From positions 62,001 to 126,000 of the forward strand of contig JBCBRY010000006.1 in the NCBI GenBank assembly GCA_039819485.1: a DNA stretch of 64,000 nucleotides, given 5' to 3'. Positions 26,410 to 34,854 of the stretch are shown here, one piece after another (positions within the stretch are counted from its first letter, which is position 1; every line of letters begins with the position of its first letter). This DNA is from UBA6168 sp039819485 (GTDB lineage Bacteria > Bacteroidota > Bacteroidia > Chitinophagales > Saprospiraceae). The translations under genes and the position numbers were made by a program. The notes under the pieces were generated by a model, which was given only the letters and a program-made list of their open reading frames with translations, was not told where the DNA came from and searched no databases.

Positions 26410-27423
26410 ATGGAAAATTTACAAGAGTTAAAATCACTGCTTTCAATTCCGAAAGAAATCGTACTCACTTCACACCGAAACCCTGACGGCGACGCCATCG
26501 GTTCTACTTTGGGACTGAGGCATTATCTGGAACAATTGGGGCACACTGTGAAGGTGGCGGTGCCTTCTGAATTTCCGGCTTTCCTTGACTGGATGCCTGG
26601 CGCAGATGAAGTCCTCATTTATGACATCACGCAAGAGGAGGTCAAGAATACACTGGAGAAAGCAGATATCATTTTCTGTCTTGACTTCAATTCTCTCGAC
26701 AGAATCGACAAGATGGGTGAAATCATCGCCCCGCTCACCTGCCCTAAAGTATTGATCGATCATCACCTGTTCCCCGATCCTTTTGCCGAATTTACCCTGC
26801 ACGATACCGCTGCCAGTAGTACCAGCGAACTCGTCCATGACTTTATCCGTTTAATGGGTGACCTCGACAAAATGAATATTGAAATTGCGGAATCATTGTT
26901 CACTGGTATTTTGACGGACACAGGTTCATTTAAATATGCCACTTCGCCGAAAGTTTTCAGAATGGTAGGGGATTTGCTTGAAATGGGCGTGAACGATGCA
27001 AAAATCCAAGACCGTGTTTTTAATAGCCTGAACGAGAAGCATTTACGTTTGATGGGCCACGTTTTACACAACCGCATGGAAGTTTTGCATGAGTTCAGGA
27101 CAGCCATTATCTGTCTGACCAAAAGTGATTATGAAAGATTCAACATTCAGCGAGGAGACACCGAGGGCTTGGTCAATCAATTATTACAAATGAAAGACGT
27201 GATCATGGCAGTCTTTATTCATGAACAACCTACGATCACCAAAATATCCCTCCGTTCGAAAGGTGACTTTTCCGTGCAGGAAATCGCCCGCAAACACTTT
27301 AAGGGGGGTGGCCATAAAAATGCATCTGGTGGCTATTCTTACATAGGTTTACGACCTACCGTCAGAAAATTCAAATCCATTTTACCTGAACACAAAGAAG
27401 ATTTGTTGAATGCAAAAGTGTGA
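26410..27423 (+). CDS. nrnA: DHH/DHHA1 phosphoesterase, NrnA-type oligoribonuclease / pAp phosphatase
   Basis: A 337-residue DHH-family enzyme. Motif I is TSHRNPDGDAIGSTLG, motif II FCLDFNSLDRI, motif III VLIDHHLFPDPF (the DHH), motif IV GILTDTGSFKYATSP; the DHHA1 part ends in KGGGHKNASGGYS, which binds the nucleotide. Such enzymes degrade very short RNAs and 3'-phosphoadenosine 5'-phosphate in the cytoplasm. Bacteroidota lack Orn, so this is expected to finish RNA turnover. It is divergent from ndk and 39 bases before an FKBP gene on the same strand. Confidence 0.93.
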   Translation: MENLQELKSLLSIPKEIVLTSHRNPDGDAIGSTLGLRHYLEQLGHTVKVAVPSEFPAFLDWMPGADEVLIYDITQEEVKNTLEKADIIFCLDFNSLDRIDKMGEIIAPLTCPKVLIDHHLFPDPFAEFTLHDTAASSTSELVHDFIRLMGDLDKMNIEIAESLFTGILTDTGSFKYATSPKVFRMVGDLLEMGVNDAKIQDRVFNSLNEKHLRLMGHVLHNRMEVLHEFRTAIICLTKSDYERFNIQRGDTEGLVNQLLQMKDVIMAVFIHEQPTITKISLRSKGDFSVQEIARKHFKGGGHKNASGGYSYIGLRPTVRKFKSILPEHKEDLLNAKV

Positions 27424-27462
27424 ATTGGTTCAACTAATTTTCTAAGTTCTAACAAACTTAAT

Positions 27463-28356
27463 ATGAGAAATTTAATTTTATCTGCGCTCTGTATACTGAC
27501 ATTGTTAGCGTCCTGTGGAGAAGGAGACAAAAATACCACCGCCAACGGCTACAAACTCCAGCGGTTTAAAGATGGAAAAGGCAAAAAACCAGCCGTGGGC
27601 GACCTGGCATTTGTGAACCTTTACTTCTATATGGACGGAAAAATGCAAACTTCCACCCGTCAGCAAAATCGGGTGATGCCGGTTAAAGTATATAGTACGG
27701 AGGAATTAAAAAAGATGAAGGAAACGGGTACACCAAATCCGCTCTACGAAGCCATTTCCGTTATGTCCGTTGGCGACAGCCTGCGGGTAGATGTGCCGAT
27801 CACTGACGAAATGAGGAAAGATGAACGAATGGTAAATGCTAAGGAAATGTTTTATCACATCGTTATGGAGGATGCCAAGACACAAGACGAATTTAATGCA
27901 GAAAGACAGGCCGAAAAAGACCGCATGGAACAATTATCCTTAGAGAGCCAAGCAAGGGTTGGTGAAGTTTCGGCCATAGTGACAGACATTGCTGCTGAAT
28001 ATAGGGCTGGCAAAATTTCCGATAAGATCACTACGACCAACTCTGGCCTTAAGTACATGGTGCTGGAAAACGGAACCGGAGCAGCATGTTCTCCTGGTCA
28101 GAACGTTCAAGTGCATTATTACGGTACTTTGACCAACGGAGAAATGTTTGATAATTCTTTTCAGAGAGGGCAGCCTTTTACCTTCAAGCTTGGTGTTGGC
28201 CAGGTAATTAAAGGTTGGGATGAAGGTGTTGCCTTATTGAAAGGAGGAGACAAAGCAGTTTTGTTTATTCCTTCTGAACTGGGTTATGGCAAAGCAGGCG
28301 GAGGGGCCAAAATACCAGGTGATTCCGAGCTGATATTCTACATCGAAGCGCTATAA
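27463..28356 (+). CDS. FKBP-type peptidyl-prolyl isomerase lipoprotein
   Basis: A 297-residue lipoprotein (MRNLILSALCILTLLASCGEG, lipobox LLASC). Residues about 195-297 are an FKBP domain with GLKYMVLENGTGAACSPGQ, VQVHYYGTLTNGEMFDNSF, GQVIKGWDEGVALLKGGDKA and FIPSELGYGKAGGGAKIPG. A first, degenerate FKBP-like region (AVGDLAFVNLYFYMDGKM) and a charged helical segment (residues about 145-180) precede it, as in Mip/FklB-like proteins. It would assist folding of exported proteins at the periplasmic side of a membrane. Probably co-transcribed with nrnA; a heptad inverted repeat follows the stop. Confidence 0.93.
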   Translation: MRNLILSALCILTLLASCGEGDKNTTANGYKLQRFKDGKGKKPAVGDLAFVNLYFYMDGKMQTSTRQQNRVMPVKVYSTEELKKMKETGTPNPLYEAISVMSVGDSLRVDVPITDEMRKDERMVNAKEMFYHIVMEDAKTQDEFNAERQAEKDRMEQLSLESQARVGEVSAIVTDIAAEYRAGKISDKITTTNSGLKYMVLENGTGAACSPGQNVQVHYYGTLTNGEMFDNSFQRGQPFTFKLGVGQVIKGWDEGVALLKGGDKAVLFIPSELGYGKAGGGAKIPGDSELIFYIEAL

Positions 28357-28357
28357 A

Positions 28358-28452
28358 TATTGGCTGGTTGTTAATTGTTAGTTGTTGTCTGTTGGAAAAA
28401 ATTAGCGATTATTTTCTACATAACATTCTAACAATCAACAGTTAACAACCCG
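28358..28452. repeat. Heptad-built inverted repeat upstream of prfB
   Basis: Left arm 28358-28395 is GTTGTTA/ATTGTTA words with period seven; right arm 28422-28452 is AACAATC, AACAGTT, AACAACC. GGTTGTTAA pairs perfectly with TTAACAACC and weaker pairing continues. It lies between the FKBP stop and the prfB start. Confidence 0.75.
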
Positions 28453-28485
28453 TTTTCAATATATTTCCTAAAACAAAAAACTATT

Positions 28486-29578
28486 ATGACCACCGAACAA
28501 CTCGCTGCTTTAAAAGATCGGTTGGCTTCTTTAAGGGGGTATCTTTGACGTCCCTGGCCGACTCTTAGCTATCGAAGAAAATGAGCAACTGGCAGGCGAC
28601 CCTAATTTTTGGCAAGATCCTGATCGCGCTCAATCCATTCTTAAAAAAATCAAGCTCAACAAAAAGTGGGTAGAACAGTACAACCACGTTGAAAATGCCG
28701 TTGGTGAGGCCGAGATACTACTGGAATTTCAAAAAGAAGGCGAAGCCACGGAAGGAGAAGTAGATGCATTATATGAAAAAGCGGTCGCTGCCGCTGATGA
28801 CCTGGAATTCCGGTCTACTCTCAACCAACCTGAAGATGAACTGAACGCTACACTGGAAATCAATGCTGGTGCCGGAGGAACTGAAGCTTGTGACTGGGCC
28901 TCAATGCTCTTGCGGATGTACGTGATGTGGGCAGAAAAAAATGATTTTAAGACCTCTACACTTCACCTGGTAGATGGAGATACTGCCGGCATTAAATCGG
29001 TGGGCATTGAAATCTCGGGTGATTACGCCTATGGGTTATTAAAAGGTGAAAACGGTGTTCACCGTTTGGTCAGGGTAAGTCCTTTCAATGCGCAAGGCAA
29101 GCGGATGACCTCGTTCGCTTCCGTATTTGTTCACCCGATGATTGACGATAGTATTGAGATAGAAATCAATACTTCCGATTTAAGATGGGATACGTTCAGA
29201 GCAAGCGGGGCTGGCGGACAGCACGTCAACAAAACAGAAAGTGCGGTCCGCGTAACGCATATTCCAAGTGGCATTGTTGCCGAATGCCAGCAGGAACGTT
29301 CACAGCATCAGAATCGTGAAAAAGCACTGACGCTGTTGAAATCAAGACTATACGAAGTCGAATTGGAAAAACAGCGAGCTGAAAAAGATAAGATCGAGTC
29401 CGGGAAAATGAAGAATGAGTGGGGCAGTCAAATCAGGAGTTACGTACTGGACGACCGTTGGGTTAAGGACCTGCGCACTGGTTACAAAGTCACCAATCCC
29501 GATAAGGTACTCGCCGGAGACCTGGATGGTTTCCTGAAAGCCTATTTGATGAACGATACAGTGGAAAGTGAAGAGTGA
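28486..29578 (+). CDS. prfB: Peptide chain release factor 2, expressed by programmed +1 frameshift
   Basis: RF2 releases nascent protein at UGA and UAA. Reading begins at ATG 28486 (MTTEQLAALKDRLASLRGYL), meets an in-frame TGA at 28546-28548, and must shift +1 at CTT to continue as DVPGRLLAIEENEQL; the second frame then runs to 29578, giving 363 residues, normal for RF2. Visible motifs are the DPNFWQDPDRAQ helix, NAGAGGTEACDW, and the catalytic GGQ in RASGAGGQHVNKTES. The shift is autoregulatory: low RF2 lets the ribosome pause at UGA and slip. This is a genuine programmed event, not a broken gene. Confidence 0.97.
28534..28549 (+). promoter_or_regulatory. RF2 programmed +1 frameshift site
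   Basis: AGGGGGTATCTTTGAC contains the internal Shine-Dalgarno-like AGGGGG, the slippery CTT, the UGA stop and the favourable C after it. It is the same site as in the classical E. coli prfB. Confidence 0.96.
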
Positions 29579-29584
29579 TATGAG

Positions 29585-29627
29585 CATAGGGCAAAGCAAA
29601 TGGAATTTTTCATTGTTTTGCTCTATG
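29585..29627. terminator. Bidirectional terminator between prfB and aspartokinase
   Basis: CATAGGGCAAAGCAAATG at 29585-29602 pairs with CATTGTTTTGCTCTATG at 29611-29627 with few mismatches. It fills the 56-base gap between two convergent stops. Confidence 0.65.
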
Positions 29628-29634
29628 TTATTAT

Positions 29635-30933
29635 TTATGTTTTCCTTTTCATTCTTGGAACTTCCTTGGTAACCATTTGAACCGTATTTCTCGTTCTTTC
29701 TTCTACCAAAATTATCTTACCAAGCCTCAACATATCGAGTGTCTGCGGGATATAGTGACGTGTGGTCAGTAATTCCAGGCGCTCATTATCAATGGTCACC
29801 TTAAAATCCTCTCCAATGCTTTCGGCAAACTGAGAAACCTTTTCATCGATATTGTTGACACAAAGGTTAAAACTGATGGCGGTGTTCTGCATCAGATTGA
29901 CCTGAATCCGAAATTCTGCAATTTTATTGAAAATATGGCTCATGTGGTGTTCGGCCACAAAGGAAAAATCACGGGTAGAAATGTTGATTAATGCCTGGTC
30001 CTTTTCCACGGCGATCAGGGGAGGATAATGATCATCTACCTCTGGCCCAATGTAGGTTCCTTCCCCTATCGGATCATTAAATGATTTTACATAAAGCGGG
30101 ATGCTTTTGTTTTGAAGAGGTTTTATTGTTTTGGGATGAATGACCTTCGCCCCGTAATATGTCATTTCAATGGCTTCTTTATAAGACAAACGATCCAGCT
30201 TTGTCACATTTTCAAACAGTCGCGGATCTGCAGTGAGTACTCCGGGCACATCTTTCCAGATCGTCATATCTTCCGCATCCAGGCAATAAGAAAAAATAGC
30301 TGCTGTATAATCCGACCCTTCCCTTCCTAAGGTAGTGGTATAGTTCTCAGTGGTACTCCCGATAAACCCTTGCGTCAGAACAAATCCTTCTTTTTCGAGC
30401 ATTGGTGCTGCGACGGACTTAGCATTTTCTGTAGTTTGAGGCCATTGTACCCAACCATTGCGGTAGATATCGTCCGTTAAGATGATATCCCTTGCATCCA
30501 ACCACTGAGTTGGCAGACCCACCTTGTTCAAGTAAGCAGCCACAATTTTTGAAGAGGCCAATTCACCGATACTGACAATTTGATCATAAACAAAATCGTA
30601 GTTCGGGTGAGGTTCATCCTCCAGCGTCCATTCAGCCGCAACAAATGTATCGTTGAGTTCATCGAATACCGCCTCTCCTTCTTCAAATAATTGGGCAACC
30701 AGTTCAAAATGCAGCCTTTTAAATTCTTCGAACAATGTAAGGGCCTCTCCATTCTGCTTGGTAAAAGCGTCTACAATTTTTTCCAGTTTATCCGTCGACT
30801 TGCCCATTGCCGAAACTACTACCATCAGTTTTTCCTTCTTGTAACGCTGCAAGATGGAAGCCACATTCTTCACGCTCTCTGCATCTTTAACCGATGCACC
30901 CCCGAATTTGAATATTTTAAGTTTACTTTTCAT
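29635..30933 (-). CDS. lysC: Aspartokinase (monofunctional)
   Basis: A 432-residue aspartate kinase, first step of the Lys/Thr/Met pathway. The start KIFKFGGASVKDAESV, VVVSAMGKSTDKL, the substrate loop TLGREGSDYTAAIF and AKVIHPKTIKPLQ are typical of the kinase domain. The C-terminal 130 residues hold ACT-like strands (DQALINISTRDFSFV, VNLMQNTAISFNLCV) for amino-acid feedback. No homoserine dehydrogenase is fused. A promoter word lies at 30997-31004, and the short leader contains an 11-bp AT-rich hairpin (30942-30968) near the start. The specific isozyme role is not determinable, so the symbol is by family. Confidence 0.93.
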   Translation of the reverse strand: MKSKLKIFKFGGASVKDAESVKNVASILQRYKKEKLMVVVSAMGKSTDKLEKIVDAFTKQNGEALTLFEEFKRLHFELVAQLFEEGEAVFDELNDTFVAAEWTLEDEPHPNYDFVYDQIVSIGELASSKIVAAYLNKVGLPTQWLDARDIILTDDIYRNGWVQWPQTTENAKSVAAPMLEKEGFVLTQGFIGSTTENYTTTLGREGSDYTAAIFSYCLDAEDMTIWKDVPGVLTADPRLFENVTKLDRLSYKEAIEMTYYGAKVIHPKTIKPLQNKSIPLYVKSFNDPIGEGTYIGPEVDDHYPPLIAVEKDQALINISTRDFSFVAEHHMSHIFNKIAEFRIQVNLMQNTAISFNLCVNNIDEKVSQFAESIGEDFKVTIDNERLELLTTRHYIPQTLDMLRLGKIILVEERTRNTVQMVTKEVPRMKRKT

Positions 30934-30996
30934 TTTGACATAAATTATTGATTGATTATCAATGATTTAAACGCTGAATTGTTCTTGAAAAAGTGG

Positions 30997-31004
30997 CAAA
31001 AATA
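30997..31004 (-). promoter_or_regulatory. Candidate promoter of the aspartokinase gene
   Basis: The minus strand reads TATTTTTG then CC, matching TAnnTTTG, 64 bases before the ATG. It lies downstream of the terminator hairpin at 31023-31060, so that hairpin is not in this gene's leader. Confidence 0.5.
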
Positions 31005-31022
31005 AGATTTATAATTGGTCCT

Positions 31023-31060
31023 AAAAAACGATTGACCGTCGGCTTGCACCAACGGTCAAA
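31023..31060 (-). terminator. Rho-independent terminator of the MFS-CotH unit
   Basis: On the minus strand TTGACCGT and ACGGTCAA form a stem (31032-31039 with 31052-31059), followed by TCGTTTTTT. It is about 110 bases after the CotH stop. Confidence 0.75.
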
Positions 31061-31167
31061 CAACAATATGCTTTATAAAAACAGGCCAAAGATAGAGAAG
31101 TAAAACTGACATTTCCAGTATTTTGCACCTCTATAATTCCTATTCATATATATTTTTTTACCAACAA

Positions 31168-33330
31168 TCAATTGACTACCATAAATGAAGAATTATAGGC
31201 TGCCTTTTCCGCAATTATGATAATCTGATAAGTGCCGTTGGGCAGTTGGCCAAGGTTTAAGGAAAGCTGATCTGATGGGGTTTCCCACCGTCCGGAAATA
31301 ACTACACTACCCAACATATCATGAACAAAAAATTGGGCATTGGCAGGGATCAAGCTCCCAAAAGTCAAATTGATCACATGTGTGGCTGGATTCGGGGATA
31401 TTTGAAAATAATTCTCAACAACCTCATCAGCACCCACGGTTGTGCATTGTCCATAAATGTTCGCATCCATCCAAACAAGCCTGTCTTTCAGAAAATTTTT
31501 CATGAAATCAATTTCCTGTTCATAAGTTTCAAAAACAAATTCATTGGGCCAAACATATTCATCCAGAACGGGCCAACGTGTAAAATTGCGCTCAAGGGCA
31601 GGTTCTAAAAGATCAACTTGCATATCGATAAAAGCCAGTAAAGTGTCAGGGTGCAATGGTCCATTTTTAAACGACTCCCAGCGGCATTTAAGCAGATTAA
31701 CAAATTTGGGATCCTGAACCAAACGGCTCCACCAAAAAGGATTCGGGTCTCCGCAAGCTGTTTCCCTAATCCATCCAAACGCCGACCCGCCGTTACAATA
31801 ATTGGCATTTCCAAAAGCCAGGTTAAAATCCCATACGGGTCCGGCATTTATTTTCCCGTCATTGCTATCCTTGTCTTTAAAGAAATAGCTGCTCAGGCGA
31901 AATGCATCTATGTTTTTACTCAATTCATTGAGAATGAAATTATCGGCAAATGAAGTTAGGTCAATAAATTCATCGTATCGTTTGCCAGCATAAGTCAGGT
32001 TTGGCGACCGAATGGCCTGTTCAAAACTATCGACGAACAACTGGATGTAGGTTTCCTGTTCTGGCTGGATTTTCGAGCGATTGGGAGAGACGAACTGGTA
32101 GGGTAATTTTGCTCCCGGAACATTTTCCATATCGTACCTTGAATACCAATCTGCGTCCCCTTTGTCCACTTTAAAAACATATCCCCCGGTCAGTTCATCT
32201 CCACTAAGGTCATCTTCCTGCAAACTGGCGATATCCACACGGTTTTTATCCCTTTTGATTCTTTCCATCAGAACGTAGATACCTTCATACTTTTCATTGA
32301 TCACAAGTTCGACAATCCGTGTTCGGCTTGCGTATTGCCCCATGCTCCTCGCCATGTGCATGATTAAAACATTTCGCATCAATGTTTTATCGGAATAAGG
32401 TCCATGTAAGATCCAATCTTCTTCCTCCGGAAAATTCAGAAAACTGACATCCATGTCCTCCCCAAACTCGTCTTTGGTTTCGATAGCAAATCCATTTTTG
32501 GGAAAAAGTGCAAGGGAGGACTGGCCTCTCCGTTCGATTGAAATATTTCCGAAATACTCGTCCGGGTCTCCGAATGAACTATTCATCTCCCCTGCCCCAT
32601 TCCAGATAATGCCCATTTGTGCAGGGATGGAAGGTTCATCGGGAATTTCGGCCCCGTTAGTTTGCACCTTGACAATTGGCAATGGCGTTAAAAAGTATGA
32701 ATCAATAAACCAATCCGGAGTGTCACCATAATAATTTGAGTCATCATTGATTCCCAGGGAAAGAAAAAAGTTACTGGTGAGGTCAGAACTATTCAAGCCA
32801 TCATAGTTATGAATTTGAATGGCCAGTACATTTTCATTGCTTAACGAGAGTCCGTTGAGTTGAGAGCTATTTAAGACAAAATCTTCTGGCAGGCCACCGC
32901 TGTACATAGTTGCTTCGTGCAAAGCTGTTGCTTCTTCGAAATATGCCGGAGCTGCTCCGTCCATGTTTGAGCGGGCAACCTCTACTCCATTAATGTAAGC
33001 AACAAAGCCATCATCATAGTCGGCATGAAGGATTGCGTTTTCAATTTTAGAAATATCAACTAGTTCAAATCGTTTTCGGATAAAAAGTGAAACCGTTGGA
33101 CTGATCACAGTATTATCATCTCCGTCTCCATATCCAATTCCACCCTGCCCTTGAAACCACCCGGATTCATTAAAACCAACTTGGTTCCAATCGCTGGGCA
33201 GGCCGCTATATCCCCTGCGATAACGCCAGACATCGTCTGCATAAACGACGGTTTCCCAGTGATCGACCTGAGCGTAAATCACATTTATAAAAAAGGATAA
33301 ACCTAAGATTATAAATCCATGTTTTTTCAT
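31168..33330 (-). CDS. CotH-kinase domain protein with T9SS sorting domain
   Basis: A 720-residue exported protein (signal MKKHGFIILGLSFFINVIYA). Residues about 25-190 resemble a galactose-binding jelly-roll (GFNESGWFQGQGGIGYGDGD, ADYDDGFVAYINGVEVARS). Residues about 245-580 are a CotH domain: SIERRGQSS, FPKNGFAIE, YEGIYVLMERIKRDKNRVDI, LSKNIDAFRLSSYFFKDKD and GPVWDFNLAFGNANY, whose Asp is the expected metal ligand. CotH proteins are atypical secreted protein kinases in spores and fungi. The end FQISPNPATHVINLTFG to NSSFMVVN is a type A T9SS domain. It lies 13 bases after a sugar-porter gene on the same strand. Substrate unknown. Confidence 0.92.
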   Translation of the reverse strand: MKKHGFIILGLSFFINVIYAQVDHWETVVYADDVWRYRRGYSGLPSDWNQVGFNESGWFQGQGGIGYGDGDDNTVISPTVSLFIRKRFELVDISKIENAILHADYDDGFVAYINGVEVARSNMDGAAPAYFEEATALHEATMYSGGLPEDFVLNSSQLNGLSLSNENVLAIQIHNYDGLNSSDLTSNFFLSLGINDDSNYYGDTPDWFIDSYFLTPLPIVKVQTNGAEIPDEPSIPAQMGIIWNGAGEMNSSFGDPDEYFGNISIERRGQSSLALFPKNGFAIETKDEFGEDMDVSFLNFPEEEDWILHGPYSDKTLMRNVLIMHMARSMGQYASRTRIVELVINEKYEGIYVLMERIKRDKNRVDIASLQEDDLSGDELTGGYVFKVDKGDADWYSRYDMENVPGAKLPYQFVSPNRSKIQPEQETYIQLFVDSFEQAIRSPNLTYAGKRYDEFIDLTSFADNFILNELSKNIDAFRLSSYFFKDKDSNDGKINAGPVWDFNLAFGNANYCNGGSAFGWIRETACGDPNPFWWSRLVQDPKFVNLLKCRWESFKNGPLHPDTLLAFIDMQVDLLEPALERNFTRWPVLDEYVWPNEFVFETYEQEIDFMKNFLKDRLVWMDANIYGQCTTVGADEVVENYFQISPNPATHVINLTFGSLIPANAQFFVHDMLGSVVISGRWETPSDQLSLNLGQLPNGTYQIIIIAEKAAYNSSFMVVN

Positions 33331-33343
33331 TATTGCTACTGTT

Positions 33344-34675
33344 TCAGTTCGCCATTAATTCTTCTTGTAGTTTTTCCAGAGGAACTCCTTTTGTCTCAGG
33401 CATGAAAAAAGCCACCCATAGTAATTGGAGTACCATCATGCCCGCAAAAAACACGAATAATGTCCATTGAGGAAACGCATTTAACACCGGTAAGGTGACC
33501 ATGGTAATGACCGCTGCGAAAACCCAGTGCGTTCCCGAACCAAAGGACATTCCGTAATCTCTGACTTTGTTGGGAAATATTTCAGAAATAAATACCCAAA
33601 TAACGGCTCCCTGACCAATTGCATGCGACGCTACAAAACCACAAACAAAAATAACAACAATAAACCCCTGGGCTTCTGTATAAAAAGCCCACGCTACTCC
33701 CGTTAAAAAAGCAATGTATCCCACCGAGCCAATGTACATGAGTTGGCGTCTGCCAAACCGGTCAATCAAGTACATACCAAGTAACGTAAACAATAGGTTC
33801 ACCACACCTATCGGAACTGAGGCTCCAAGTACATCTCCAGCAGCAATGCCCGCCTCATTGAAAATGCGGGGTGCATAGTACAGCACAAAGTTGATTCCCG
33901 AAAGTTGGTTGAAAAAGGCAAGCAGGAAAGCAAGGATGATTGGAGTTTTAAACCTGCTGGAAAAAAAACTGATGGTTTCATTACTTTTAGACTCCAATGA
34001 TTGGCGAATGGCTTTGACCATTTCACTGACATCTTTTCCCGGATTGATCTGCTGTAAAAGAGACTTGGCCGTATCTTCATCATTTTTCTTCATCAGCAGC
34101 CATCTTGGACTATTGGGAACACCAAGAACCATGATTACATAGACCAATGCTGGCAAAGCTTCAATGCCCAGCATGAACCGCCATGCATTTTCCCCCATGT
34201 ATTTCCCGATCAGCCAGTTGGAAAGAAATGCAACGAGGATGCCGAACACAATATTGAATTGGTACAACGCAACTAATCTTCCACGACGATCAGCAGGAGC
34301 GATTTCAGAAATATAAATTGGGGCTGCAACGGAAGAGGCTCCGACACCGACCCCTCCAATGAATCTGAAAAATGAAAACATCGTAGGGTTCACCGCCAAT
34401 CCAGATCCCAGTGCAGAAACGAGATATAAAACGCCAATCCAGATCAAGGTCTTTTTTCTTCCGATCCTGTGACAAGGGATACCACCAAGCAAAGCTCCGA
34501 TTACAGTACCCCATAAAGCCATACTCATGATAAAAGTACTATGGAACAAATCTGAGGTATTCCATAGCTTTTGGATGGGCTGGTCGGCTCCTGAAATCAC
34601 AATCGTATCAAATCCGAAAAGAAAACCAGCTAATGCAACTGTAATCGACCAGTAGAATAGTTTACTTGTATTCAT
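33344..34675 (-). CDS. Sugar porter family MFS transporter
   Basis: A 443-residue, twelve-helix major facilitator of the sugar porter family. Motifs are GFLFGFDTIVISGA in helix 1, GRKKTLIWIG in loop 2-3, RFIGGVGVGASSVAAPIYISEIAP, PNSPRWLLMKK after helix 6, NQLSGINFVLYYAPRIF, DRFGRRQL, and the C-terminal PETKGVPLEKLQEEL. These proteins carry hexoses, pentoses or polyols by proton symport or facilitated diffusion. It is the first gene of a unit with the CotH gene 13 bases downstream, an unexpected pairing of transporter and secreted kinase. The sugar is unknown. Confidence 0.95.
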   Translation of the reverse strand: MNTSKLFYWSITVALAGFLFGFDTIVISGADQPIQKLWNTSDLFHSTFIMSMALWGTVIGALLGGIPCHRIGRKKTLIWIGVLYLVSALGSGLAVNPTMFSFFRFIGGVGVGASSVAAPIYISEIAPADRRGRLVALYQFNIVFGILVAFLSNWLIGKYMGENAWRFMLGIEALPALVYVIMVLGVPNSPRWLLMKKNDEDTAKSLLQQINPGKDVSEMVKAIRQSLESKSNETISFFSSRFKTPIILAFLLAFFNQLSGINFVLYYAPRIFNEAGIAAGDVLGASVPIGVVNLLFTLLGMYLIDRFGRRQLMYIGSVGYIAFLTGVAWAFYTEAQGFIVVIFVCGFVASHAIGQGAVIWVFISEIFPNKVRDYGMSFGSGTHWVFAAVITMVTLPVLNAFPQWTLFVFFAGMMVLQLLWVAFFMPETKGVPLEKLQEELMAN

Positions 34676-34796
34676 AATCTGTAAAGGAATAGATTTGGTA
34701 GGTTAGACAAGGTTAGGAAAATATACTACTGGTAAAGATTGGAATTAATTATTGAATGGAAAGAATTAGTCGTGATAGTTTTGGTATTAGATATGC

Positions 34797-34835
34797 AAAA
34801 AAAAATTGGCTCCCAGATGTTGGGAGCCAATTTTA
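34797..34835 (-). terminator. Rho-independent terminator of the sigma factor gene
   Basis: On the minus strand AATTGGCTCCCA and TGGGAGCCAATT form a long stem followed by a run of nine T residues. It starts 20 bases after the sigma factor stop. Confidence 0.92.
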
Positions 34836-34854
34836 AGTAAGAATTTAAAATGAA

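Noticed and set aside
28486..29578. Broken prfB (frameshift mutation or sequencing error)
   Set aside because: The shift site is the exact conserved RF2 recoding signal and both frames are intact on either side.
31023..31060. Attenuator or lysine riboswitch for aspartokinase
   Set aside because: A promoter word lies between this hairpin and the gene, the structure is too small for a lysine riboswitch, and it fits a terminator for the CotH unit.
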